This document shows, one piece after another, positions 55,185-64,000 of a stretch of 64,000 nt of DNA. The notes under the pieces are model-generated. The model searched no databases and had not been told where the DNA came from. It saw only the letters and a list, made by a program, of their open reading frames with translations. The position numbers and the translations under genes were made by a program. This stretch comes from a virus, in the IMG/VR virus record IMGVR_UViG_3300044695_001206, positions 1-64,000 of that record; one strand, given 5' to 3'. How positions within the stretch are numbered: the stretch's first letter is position 1; each line of letters begins with the position of its first letter.

Positions 55185-58100
55185 TTATACGAGATACCAA
55201 TGTAGTGTAACTGCTTTTAGCCAAGTAGAAGAATTGGAACCAGCAGCCCCTGTTCCTCCGTTACGATTAAAATTAACAGAAGCAGCACTATTAAAAACAG
55301 TGGCACTTTGTATGTAATAAGAATAAAGGCCATCTCCAATACTGTTATTATAGTTAGTTCTTATTAACAGTCCTTTCCACTGTCTACCATCACCACTAGT
55401 ACCAGGAGCAGTAGTGGTTTGTTGGGAATCCGCAGTGCCACTCCAACCATGGTTAACAATAACAGGCATAAAACGATTGTCAACATAATTCTTAGTAGTT
55501 ACTGTAGTAGCCGCATCTCCAGAAACAGTAGCCGCTGAACTGATCTTACCAGTAGCAGTAATAGCACCAGTTACACCCAAGCCATTAGACAATGATGTAA
55601 CACCTGAAGAATTGATAGTAAGCCTATCTGTATTATCAGTTTTTACAATAAAGCTACCAGTAGCACTAGCACCAGTACCAAGAACTTGGTCTGTAGATCC
55701 AGTAGTAAGATTACCAGCAATAGCCATATAAGTTCCAAGGCTTGCTGTAGTTGCATAAGGCGACAAGGCTGTAGTTAAAGCAGCCTGAGTAATAATCTCA
55801 TTATTAGCGACAGGAGCTGTAGCGATTGTATTATTAGCTACAAGCCATGCTTTACCAGAAGTAGGAACTCTTAGTACTAGATCGCCAGCTGTTGCTGGAG
55901 ATACGGTAGATGCCTGTCGGTTAATACTTGTAGTGCTACTAGCTGCTCCAAGTGAAATCTTACTTTCGCTGTTTAGGAGAGTTAGTGTAGATGGTGAGTT
56001 GATTGTAACATTACCAACTAGTGTAGTTGCTCCGTCTACATTCAAAGTACTATCGACATCCAATGGTGATTGAATATTTACAATACCAGTTCCATTGGGA
56101 TCTAGATTAATATTACCATTAGTATCAGTACTAATGATTGTGTTGTTGCTAGAACCTAGTGTTAGATTCTTAGCAGTAACAGAACCAAAAGTTGGAGTAG
56201 CTGCTGTATGGATTGCTTGTGGTAGCGTCAGTGTAACTGATCCAGTTGAAGCTGAAACATTTACTTGATTTGTTGTACCAGCAAGTGAAGTTACACCAGC
56301 ATTAGCAATAGTAAATTCATCTGTACCAGTGGTTGCTGTTAGTGTAATACCAGAACCTTGATTAATAGTTAAAGTATCAGTTGAGCTATCAGCAGCTAAA
56401 TTAGTACCAGCAACAACAACAGTTCCAAAAGTATTTGGAGGTGTGGTTGAGTTAGTAATAGTAATTGTCTTAGAAGTGTTATCACCAGTAAGGCTAATGC
56501 CAGTACCAGCACTAAGGGTCAAATTAGTGCTGTTGGTATTTGCTGTTACTCCAGTACCACCAGCAGTGACAGTCTTAAAGATATTCTGAGAAGAACCAAG
56601 ATCTGAGTTGGTAACAGTAAATGTTGTACCTTCACCTGCAGTACCACTAAGTGAAATACCTGTACCAGCACTAATGGAAGCAACATAGTTACCTGTAGTA
56701 TGAGTACCAAGGGTAATTGAGTCCGCAGCTGGAGATGTGTTTAGTGAAACATTACCGCTACCATTAAATGAAACACCTGTAGCAGTTACAGCACCAGTAA
56801 TACTAAAGGTACGGCTATTTTGGAGAGTAGTTGCTGTAGCTGCGTTATCACCAATGAATGCAATAGTTTTAGTTGTTCCTGCACTACGGAACTTTAGAAT
56901 TCCGTTGTTGTGCCAAAGATCTCCATCTGCAAGAGTAGATGGATCTAAAGCAGCTGAAGGAAGAAGCATATTTGCTCTTCCAGAAGTAGGAGCAGCAAAA
57001 GACAATTTACCTGTCATTTGCTGTGTACCATCTAGTAACATACTAGCTAGTCTTAGTGAATTTACAGCACTACCTGAAGCAGCTGTAGATGAGCTAGTTG
57101 AGTTTATATTGTCTGTGAGATTTACACTAGCAACACCGCTACTAATAGTAAGACCAGTACCTTGCTTAATACCGCCGATTTGAGTATTAGTTGCTTGCTT
57201 AAGTGAAATAGCACCAACGCCATCAACATTAATACCACCATCGTTACCAGCAAGAATAGATACAACACCAGTAGAGCTTGCGGTTGCTGTAGCACCTGAA
57301 ACAAGACGAGACAATCCAAAGTTTCTTGTTACAAGATTTCCTGAAGGAGTTGCTCCGGTTGTTAACCAAATGTTTAGAACCTTATTTGCTCCTCCTGATG
57401 TATCTAACCAGAAATAGCCATCATGTACAGTACCTGCTATAGCAGCTGCTGAGTAAGGTACAAAAGTCTTTGTAACTGAATCAGCTTCAAGCAAAATCAT
57501 AAAGCTATTAACAGCACCAAGATCAGTAAAGGTTCTTTGATATCTATCAAAGCCTGTTAGATGACCTGATGTTTTTGATAGTGGTGACCAAGCATCTCTG
57601 TAGATCTGTGGTGTTGTAGAGCCAATTAATGTTGTTCCGGGTGTTAAAACTAGGTTTTGAATAAAACCATAGTTAACAGCATCGTTTTCTGTTATGCTAG
57701 CTGGAGCACGCATTGTCATGTTTATAACTGGTGCAGTAGCTGCACTAATTATACCACCAGATACAACAAGAGCATTTGCTTCAAGGTAGTTTTTTGTTAC
57801 TACATCTTGAGCATTTGTTGGATTAGCAACATTAGCAATTCTTCTATTGCTGCCATTGTTTGCTGTATAAACAGAATTACCAGAGTCCCAAGCTAAAGCA
57901 TTGTTAGTGACAACACTAGTTGGAATTCTTCCAACATCAAAAGTACCTGTTGTGATCTTAGCAGCATCTAAAGAAGGAATGTCTGTTGCTGTTAGATTTC
58001 TTGGTGTAATAGAAGATACTCTTCCTTTATTATCAGTTACAATAGTAAGAGCTGGTTGAGTATCTCCATATGTTCCTGCTGTTCCTGTGTTTGGAAGAGA

Positions 58101-59927
58101 GTTAACAGGTAGTTCAAACGAACCGGGACTTCCTGCATTAATACTTCCTAAAGGAATATTAGTAGGAATAAAGGTAAGAGGAATAGTTCCTTGACCAGCT
58201 GTTGTTGTATCTAACTTAGCAAATAGAATAGAACCATCTGCAATAGCATCTTTTGGTAAAGTATATCCCTGTGAAAGTGCTGCACTTAGTTTAGTAAGAG
58301 GAATGCTATTAGGAAGATCGTTTTCTTCCATGCTACGATGAGTAATAGCTGTTACACGACCCTTAGCATCATAAGTAACTCGTAACATATTGTTAGAGTT
58401 ATTTGCTGCATTTTGACCATATGTTCCTGATCCAGTTACGCTTGTTGCTGGTAAATCGTTTACTTCAATATCACGATGAGAAGCACTAGTAATAATGCCT
58501 TTATTATCGACAGTAAAGCGTGTAAGAACATTTGTTCCAGTGCCAGATGCAGCACCATAAGTAGCTGCTGTGACACCACTAGTTGGAAGATCGTTATTAC
58601 CTAAACTTCTTTGGGTTGCTCCAGTAATTCTACCTTTATTATCAACAACAAGTTGTAGCATGTTGTTATTATTATTAGCAGTACTCTGGCCGTAAGTATT
58701 AGCCGTTACTCCACTGGTTGGAAGATCTTCAGCTGCCATATTACGAGAAGCAATAGCAGTTGCTCTACCCTTAGCATCGACAGTCATGTATACCATGTTA
58801 TTGGTATTGCCAGCTGTAGATACACCATAGTTTCCTTCTGTTGCTCCACTGTTAGCTAAAGCATCTGTTGGTAGTGTATAGCCTTGTCCTGAAACACCAC
58901 TTAACTTTGATAGTGGAATATTGCTAAGGACAGTATTAGTCAATGTACCTGTAGTAATATTGGTTGCGTTGCGTACTTGGCCTAGCGTAGCTGCATCTGT
59001 ATCATCAACAGCGTTTGCCATATTAGTAATTCTTAAAGCAGAACCACCAACTGGAGTTGCTGTAAAATTACCAGAAAATGGTACGGCTGCACCACCATTC
59101 ATAGTTGTTCGGCGTACTGTTCCCTTAGTAATAGCATCATATACAGCACCAACATTGGTTGCATAAGTTGCACCAGATACTAGACCAGCACCAACACCAG
59201 TACTAAACTCTTCATTAACTTCACCAATAGATAAACTATTTAGATCAGTAATGTAGTTGTTAGACATCTTAAGATCGCTGCCACCCAAGAACGGACCATC
59301 AACAGCATTCTCATCAAACTTCAGAATAATTTCATTTCTAACTTTAGCAACAAGTTCTTGAAGAATGAACTTTAGCTGATTAAACTGAAGATTCAACTGT
59401 GTTGTAGTTAGTCTTGTGCCGGGAGCGAAAGTAACAATACTGTCAATAGATAAAGTTTTTCTTCTAATGATTACAGTATCTGCTTGTCTTACAACATTAT
59501 TAACACTTGTACCAACATTGTTAACTAAGAAGTTAGGAATATCTAAAGTTTGTGGATCTCCATTTGAATCTAGAGTCTCTAATACAAATGTTCTAGATGA
59601 TGGATAATATAAACTATTAGTAGTATAAGTTGGAATAGTACTAAGATCAACAACAGTTAAAATCTTTGTCTGTTCGTTGATTGAATACCATGCTTTAGGT
59701 AGAATAAATATTTGCCGTCTATCAGCAATGGTAAATACATTCTCACCAAACTTTGTGTCATAGCCTGTATCAAAGATACGCTCGACCTCAATCTGATCTA
59801 TAAGAGGAACATTAGGAAGAAAGCTAAGTGTACTTAAATCGAATGTTCTAGTAGAAATAGAAGGATCAAGTTCCCCTGAAAATGTCAGAGAAACTTGAGC
59901 AATTTCTAGGTTATTATATGTTGTCAT
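55185..59927 (-). CDS. Tail fibre protein (T7 gp17-like N-terminus)
   Basis: A 1580-aa fibre, about three times T7 gp17. Residues 1-160 match the T7-type tail-attachment domain (SFLPNVPLIDQIEVERIF, ending RRKTLSID). Residues about 360-660 hold roughly five repeats of about 45 aa, each with YG...(V/T)D-KGR-T...R...DLPTSG. A long Ser/Thr/Gly beta-rich shaft follows, with LSAGTGISLTG-type repeats, and a C-terminal knob without clear enzyme motifs. Likely the trimeric receptor-binding fibre. It lies directly after tail tube B. Confidence 0.9.
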   Translation of the reverse strand: MTTYNNLEIAQVSLTFSGELDPSISTRTFDLSTLSFLPNVPLIDQIEVERIFDTGYDTKFGENVFTIADRRQIFILPKAWYSINEQTKILTVVDLSTIPTYTTNSLYYPSSRTFVLETLDSNGDPQTLDIPNFLVNNVGTSVNNVVRQADTVIIRRKTLSIDSIVTFAPGTRLTTTQLNLQFNQLKFILQELVAKVRNEIILKFDENAVDGPFLGGSDLKMSNNYITDLNSLSIGEVNEEFSTGVGAGLVSGATYATNVGAVYDAITKGTVRRTTMNGGAAVPFSGNFTATPVGGSALRITNMANAVDDTDAATLGQVRNATNITTGTLTNTVLSNIPLSKLSGVSGQGYTLPTDALANSGATEGNYGVSTAGNTNNMVYMTVDAKGRATAIASRNMAAEDLPTSGVTANTYGQSTANNNNNMLQLVVDNKGRITGATQRSLGNNDLPTSGVTAATYGAASGTGTNVLTRFTVDNKGIITSASHRDIEVNDLPATSVTGSGTYGQNAANNSNNMLRVTYDAKGRVTAITHRSMEENDLPNSIPLTKLSAALSQGYTLPKDAIADGSILFAKLDTTTAGQGTIPLTFIPTNIPLGSINAGSPGSFELPVNSLPNTGTAGTYGDTQPALTIVTDNKGRVSSITPRNLTATDIPSLDAAKITTGTFDVGRIPTSVVTNNALAWDSGNSVYTANNGSNRRIANVANPTNAQDVVTKNYLEANALVVSGGIISAATAPVINMTMRAPASITENDAVNYGFIQNLVLTPGTTLIGSTTPQIYRDAWSPLSKTSGHLTGFDRYQRTFTDLGAVNSFMILLEADSVTKTFVPYSAAAIAGTVHDGYFWLDTSGGANKVLNIWLTTGATPSGNLVTRNFGLSRLVSGATATASSTGVVSILAGNDGGINVDGVGAISLKQATNTQIGGIKQGTGLTISSGVASVNLTDNINSTSSSTAASGSAVNSLRLASMLLDGTQQMTGKLSFAAPTSGRANMLLPSAALDPSTLADGDLWHNNGILKFRSAGTTKTIAFIGDNAATATTLQNSRTFSITGAVTATGVSFNGSGNVSLNTSPAADSITLGTHTTGNYVASISAGTGISLSGTAGEGTTFTVTNSDLGSSQNIFKTVTAGGTGVTANTNSTNLTLSAGTGISLTGDNTSKTITITNSTTPPNTFGTVVVAGTNLAADSSTDTLTINQGSGITLTATTGTDEFTIANAGVTSLAGTTNQVNVSASTGSVTLTLPQAIHTAATPTFGSVTAKNLTLGSSNNTIISTDTNGNINLDPNGTGIVNIQSPLDVDSTLNVDGATTLVGNVTINSPSTLTLLNSESKISLGAASSTTSINRQASTVSPATAGDLVLRVPTSGKAWLVANNTIATAPVANNEIITQAALTTALSPYATTASLGTYMAIAGNLTTGSTDQVLGTGASATGSFIVKTDNTDRLTINSSGVTSLSNGLGVTGAITATGKISSAATVSGDAATTVTTKNYVDNRFMPVIVNHGWSGTADSQQTTTAPGTSGDGRQWKGLLIRTNYNNSIGDGLYSYYIQSATVFNSAASVNFNRNGGTGAAGSNSSTWLKAVTLHWYLV

Positions 59928-59938
59928 TATTTCTCCGG

Positions 59939-62900
59939 TTAAGTATCAATAGTTGTATACTTCTGTTTGAACTTGCCCTTGAATTCCATGTTTGTAATGT
60001 TTACTGGAGTAGGGTATTCACTGGAAATAGATATTGTAGTTGAATCTGAATAGCCCATAATCTTTGTAACAAACTCTCCTTGAACTTGGAAAATCTCAAG
60101 TGGAAGAGTATCTTCGTAGGCTGTATATTCAGGTCTAGTTGGAATATAGCTTGTAGTAAATGCAGTTCTTCCTCTATGAGTAACTTCAATATCATATGGG
60201 CCTGTGTAGTAATGTCTAAAGACAGCACTACGAATATTCAAGACACCATCAATAATATTGTTATTCTCACCTCTAATAAATAGTGTACTAAGTTCTACTC
60301 GCATCTTATACTTAATGCCGATATAGACATAGTAATTTGGTACTGCATAGTCTGCACCAAGAACTACAATTTCTGTGTATGGATTAGAACTAGCATCTAC
60401 TTTGTTTGTTACAGATAGTGGTTGAATAGCAACATTGCTTAAATCTTCTGAGTCTGTTTCCCATCCTTTAAACAAGACTACAAAGTATTTAGATATATCT
60501 GTAATATCAGTATGTCCGGGCAATCTATAAGTAGTACTCGCTGTATAAGGATCATAGTCAGCATTGTAATTAGTAGGTTGTATTGTACTATTAATAATCT
60601 TCATCTTAAACATACGATCAAGACGAGGTACATATACATCCTCATTTAACATTAAGTTTCTATATAGATAGTAAACATAAGTACCAGAATCTTGGCTTGT
60701 CTCTCTTTTACTTACGACATACATATAGTTATCATAGCATTGAAGAGTTTCAATAGATTCCTGATCATCTAAAATATATCTATAGAAAGAGTTTTGAATA
60801 ACCCGATCACCACTGAATCTATTAATATAACCATAGATATGGTTGGGCTGATCGTCATCTACAAACAGCAAAGTATCCTGAGCTGGAGCCGTGGCTGCAG
60901 CACGATACTTTCGGGGAAGATAGCCAGCAGCTTGGCTGGATACTTCGACAGCCGAGGCAAAGCCCATGTTTCCCTTGCCTGTAAACAGGAACAGACGCTG
61001 CGAGTCAAAGAAATATAGTCGTGATCCAATGAACTGAGGATCAAGAATAGGAGCAGTAGAGTAATAAGTTACTGGAGCTACTGCGACATTGCTTGGTGAA
61101 ATTTCAGCATCAGATGCACCAGCTAACTGGAACTGTGTATTTGCCTTTGTGTTGATAAACATATAATCTTCAAACGGAGTCATGCTTGTGATTTCACAAT
61201 AGTTATTTGAAGAGACACGAATATCAATAGGGTCTGTACTTACAATATTAGAAGGATCGTCATAAAATAGGTTTTCATATTCACCCATTTGTGATGAAAA
61301 TACAACATCATCTGCAGCAAACCAAAGTCTATCTTTGAATACTGCAATGCTTGTAATAGGAACCTGTCTTAATGACTTTCTATCAACAGTCTTGAAGATA
61401 CTTGGACCGGGATTAGATCGCTTGTCACCACTAGTTCTAGCAGTCCATTTGATTGGCTCCATGTTCCATGTAGTTACATTGGAAGCATTAATTGTTACCA
61501 CAAGCTTTTGTGGCATTCGTCTTGGATCAATGTAAGAATGCTCGTCTGGTGTTCTTACCTTTTGCAGATAAGGGCGACCATCGGTTGTGATTTCTGTTGT
61601 ATGTACAATAATACCTGTTGTTCCACTTGTCTTATAGATACCTTTAAGCGGATCTGTTGCATCATAGTAAAACTTCTGTTCTGTTGGATTCCAAGAAATA
61701 ACTCTATAGAAACCAGAGGTAGAGTTTAAATAGGGATTAACCATAAAGAAAACTTTACCACGACCGTCAATAATATTGTTTAAGTCTGTATCAGCGTCGT
61801 ACAGAGATCTAAGCATTTCTCTTGCTTTAGTATCTGTAGTTGTTGTTAGCTTAGAATTATTGCTATACCAGTCATCTGCTTCTGGTGGTAGTTTTACATC
61901 AGAAAGATCGTCTACCTTTTGACCAAGATACTGTTTATCTGATTCAAAATAAAAATAATCATCTACTGAAATATAATTAGCAGTCTGTATTACAATAGAA
62001 TAAACAGAAGAAGAAGTTGGTGTTACAGTCCAAGTGCCAGAAATAGTAGCAACTTTGGTTGTGCCATTATAAGCTGTTATTACTTTACTTTGACCAGAGC
62101 CTGTACCAGATGTAATTGTTATTGTTTGGCCAATATACGCACCATCAGTAGTAGAAGCAAAAGAATCTAAAGTAATTGAACTAGAAGTACCAGCAGTAGC
62201 CGTTCCTTGTACATTCTGTACACTTAGATCTACTGAAAATCTAGATTCATTTGTTGTGTGAGGGCTTAAATTAGCACCATAAATATCAGCTTGTTTGGTA
62301 GCTCCATTATAGTTTTTAATCCATCTTGTCTGACCTATACCCGGACCAGCTGTAACAGTGACTGCATACCAATTATAAGCGTCGTCTACATTAGATGAAG
62401 AATCAGACAAATGTAAATGAGTAGCAGTTCCTGCTGTTCTGCTTTGTCCTGTATGGACAGCTGGTTTCCATCCTAATAAAATATCATCAGAAGTTTGTGG
62501 AAAGCCATCATCGCCAGTAGCATATACTCTCATAACTTTAGATGCAGTATAGTAAGTAAGTTTACGACCCTCAATATCATCAGTTACTGTGACATCACCA
62601 TTGAGATCAAATAACTTACCACCAATATCTGAACTAAAGCCAGCTCGTACATTCTTGTTTAGAATGACAACGCTTGATCCTAATGATACAGCCTTAAGAG
62701 ATTCTTTAGCTGTCTTGTTATTGGGATTGTGTGTAATGTAAGCTCTAGTAATTGAACTTACTGTACCACTTACATTGGTTTGTGTGTCTGGTGTTAGGTC
62801 TTCCCAAGATCCTGTAGGGTATACACGGAAGATATAGAATAACTTATCACCATCGACAGTAGCATCAAAATCAATTACAACTAAAAAGGTATTGTCTTCG

Positions 62901-63208
62901 TTAATGCTATACCAATAGAACCATAAGTCATGGGTTGGATCGACATCAGCTAATGCGTATAAATCAAGCCGCATTGAATCTAAAGAAATATCCCAAGAAG
63001 AAGCCGTAGTCACGGTTTTCTGCGGAACAATCTCAAAGCCGGGTCGCTTCTCAAAGTTTCGTTCAAGAGACACCAGAGCATTATCAATGTTCTGTGCTTC
63101 ATTAGGTTGTCTTCTATTTGGAGACTGTCGCCCTACACTGTTTAAGGTATAAACTGGAATAGTAGTTGTAACTAATCCAGCCCGTGGTCCTCGTCTTCGT
63201 ATAGCCAT
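59939..63208 (-). CDS. Tail tubular protein B / nozzle (T7 gp12-like)
   Basis: A 1089-aa protein starting MAIRRRGPRAGLVTTTIPVY and containing PNEAQNIDNALVSLERNFEKR (split here at 20), a region typical of T7-like nozzle proteins, plus RLFFFTGKG-like beta-propeller strands (LYFFDSQRLFLFTGKGN) in the middle. It is longer than T7 gp12 (794 aa), with inserts around residues 270-430 of Ser/Thr/Gly-rich beta sequence. Six copies form the tail nozzle. Its ATG overlaps the tail tube A stop. Confidence 0.93.
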   Translation of the reverse strand: MAIRRRGPRAGLVTTTIPVYTLNSVGRQSPNRRQPNEAQNIDNALVSLERNFEKRPGFEIVPQKTVTTASSWDISLDSMRLDLYALADVDPTHDLWFYWYSINEDNTFLVVIDFDATVDGDKLFYIFRVYPTGSWEDLTPDTQTNVSGTVSSITRAYITHNPNNKTAKESLKAVSLGSSVVILNKNVRAGFSSDIGGKLFDLNGDVTVTDDIEGRKLTYYTASKVMRVYATGDDGFPQTSDDILLGWKPAVHTGQSRTAGTATHLHLSDSSSNVDDAYNWYAVTVTAGPGIGQTRWIKNYNGATKQADIYGANLSPHTTNESRFSVDLSVQNVQGTATAGTSSSITLDSFASTTDGAYIGQTITITSGTGSGQSKVITAYNGTTKVATISGTWTVTPTSSSVYSIVIQTANYISVDDYFYFESDKQYLGQKVDDLSDVKLPPEADDWYSNNSKLTTTTDTKAREMLRSLYDADTDLNNIIDGRGKVFFMVNPYLNSTSGFYRVISWNPTEQKFYYDATDPLKGIYKTSGTTGIIVHTTEITTDGRPYLQKVRTPDEHSYIDPRRMPQKLVVTINASNVTTWNMEPIKWTARTSGDKRSNPGPSIFKTVDRKSLRQVPITSIAVFKDRLWFAADDVVFSSQMGEYENLFYDDPSNIVSTDPIDIRVSSNNYCEITSMTPFEDYMFINTKANTQFQLAGASDAEISPSNVAVAPVTYYSTAPILDPQFIGSRLYFFDSQRLFLFTGKGNMGFASAVEVSSQAAGYLPRKYRAAATAPAQDTLLFVDDDQPNHIYGYINRFSGDRVIQNSFYRYILDDQESIETLQCYDNYMYVVSKRETSQDSGTYVYYLYRNLMLNEDVYVPRLDRMFKMKIINSTIQPTNYNADYDPYTASTTYRLPGHTDITDISKYFVVLFKGWETDSEDLSNVAIQPLSVTNKVDASSNPYTEIVVLGADYAVPNYYVYIGIKYKMRVELSTLFIRGENNNIIDGVLNIRSAVFRHYYTGPYDIEVTHRGRTAFTTSYIPTRPEYTAYEDTLPLEIFQVQGEFVTKIMGYSDSTTISISSEYPTPVNITNMEFKGKFKQKYTTIDT

Positions 63209-63888
63209 TAAATTCCTCCGGTACGCCAGTACCTAAATCTGTTTGGATCACTGAAGTAACGAGAGCGCATTGCTGCATCTCTTAGAATACTTGAGGATGA
63301 AAAGATGTTTTTCTTCTTATCATTTACATCTGATGCTTTACCTTTGATACTATGCAGTTGTTCCTGATAACCTAAGAAAGCATCGGTTGCTTCATCACCT
63401 TGGGTAATACTCTGGTAATGGCGCATAGCGGTGGCAAGAATAGCTCGCTGTGCGGTTGTTTCCAGATTCTCCCAAGGGAGTTTCATTGTGTATTCAATAT
63501 AATAAGGACCAGATTGATGCTTCCAGATATCTGTGTTATCTGTAATATTCCATAATCTAGCAGGAGAAGAATTAAATAAACCTCTTGCTTTAATGATTGT
63601 CATACCATCCGCAGCAAAATGATTTGAAACTAGCTCAAGTGCTAGAATACCTTCTTCATCGCTGTCTGGTGTAGGAAATACGATTGTACCATCAGCAGTC
63701 AATTCATATTTTTTAATAAACTTATTAGAAGCAAGACCTCTTAACTGGTAGTCAAGACTAGTCTGCTCTAGGATTGTGTTGGCAATTCCAGTATCAATAC
63801 CTGATTCGCCTTCTAGGTCGGCTACAAGGTTTTCGCCTGAAGCCAATAGCATTTGATTAATTGCTTGTAACTTAGTAATTAAGCCCAT
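63208..63888 (-). CDS. Tail tubular protein A / adaptor (T7 gp11-like)
   Basis: A 226-aa protein of usual family length (196 in T7). Conserved patterns: MLLASGENLVADLEG, SLDYQLRGLASNKF, VSNHFAADGMTI, and the C-terminal RYFSDPNRFRYWRT. It binds the portal and holds the nozzle and fibres. AAGGAGGC precedes the ATG. A second allele of the same gene begins at the left window edge, 63,663 bp away. Confidence 0.94.
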   Translation of the reverse strand: MGLITKLQAINQMLLASGENLVADLEGESGIDTGIANTILEQTSLDYQLRGLASNKFIKKYELTADGTIVFPTPDSDEEGILALELVSNHFAADGMTIIKARGLFNSSPARLWNITDNTDIWKHQSGPYYIEYTMKLPWENLETTAQRAILATAMRHYQSITQGDEATDAFLGYQEQLHSIKGKASDVNDKKKNIFSSSSILRDAAMRSRYFSDPNRFRYWRTGGI

Positions 63889-63910
63889 ATAGCCTCCTTG
63901 TTGTTAGAAC

Positions 63911-63949
63911 AAAAAAAACCACCCGGCTCCCACTTAAGGGAGCCGGGGG
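63911..63949 (-). terminator. Capsid terminator, second copy
   Basis: Identical 10-bp stem, loop and U8 tract to 239-277. The following 51 bp to the window end match 278-330 with two changes, including the anti-SD element, so a capsid gene is expected to end about 20 bp beyond the window. Confidence 0.95.
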
Positions 63950-64000
63950 TAGATAATGATCACCTCCTCTTCAAACGCGGTTTATAAAGACAAACCCGAA

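Overview
The window is almost one full genome unit of a lytic, T7-like podovirus (Autographiviridae-type replication and virion genes). Every convincing gene lies on the minus strand, so transcription runs from high to low coordinates. Diagnostic genes are a single-subunit RNA polymerase, a primase-helicase, a family A DNA polymerase, a gp6-type exonuclease, a gp2.5-like SSB, and portal, scaffold, capsid, tail tubes A and B, ejection proteins and terminase. I see no integrase, repressor, photosynthesis gene or CRISPR. The coding DNA is AT-rich. The host cannot be named; Shine-Dalgarno sites and intrinsic terminators are ordinary bacterial ones. At about 63.7 kb per unit the genome is much larger than T7 (about 40 kb), mainly because of giant ejection-protein genes.

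Reading with transcription (right to left): 63.9-55.2 kb tail tube A, tail tube B and a 1580-aa tail fibre; 55.2-54.1 kb a lysis-like cassette and small terminase; 54.0-52.3 kb large terminase; 52.3-34.9 kb a sulfotransferase-like P-loop protein and ejection proteins of 259, 350, 1755 and 3258 aa. A terminator, a phage promoter and a roughly 900-bp structured, G-rich, gene-free region (34.86-33.94 kb) follow, probably the joined genome ends. Then 33.9-26.1 kb is the early region: many tiny coupled ORFs, a kinase-like protein, four tRNA genes and a DUF932 protein. RNA polymerase is at 26.1-23.7 kb. From 23.7 to 10 kb come DNA replication and nucleotide metabolism genes (phosphoesterase, a citrate-synthase-like protein, SSB, RusA, ThyX, deaminase-like, primase-helicase, DNA polymerase, DUF4406, dNMP kinase-like, exonuclease, dUTPase, B12-dependent ribonucleotide reductase). 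From 10 kb to 1 come portal, small basic proteins, appendage proteins, scaffold and capsid, ending in the capsid terminator and the start of a second tail tube A gene.

The two window edges carry the same locus (capsid terminator plus start of tail tube A) as two divergent alleles 63,663 bp apart. The record is therefore either a head-to-tail concatemer of two related genomes or a strain-chimeric, circularly permuted assembly.

The genes fit a lytic programme. Small host-interaction proteins and a kinase-like protein are made first. A phage RNA polymerase then reads a repeated promoter motif (four copies found). Nucleotide scavenging and B12-dependent reduction feed replication, and late genes build a podovirus with unusually large, protease-motif-bearing ejection proteins. 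The least expected items are a catalytically degenerate citrate-synthase-like protein, the multidomain 3258-aa ejection protein, the inverted-repeat and quadruplex-rich junction region, and a tRNA-like hairpin in the tRNA cluster.
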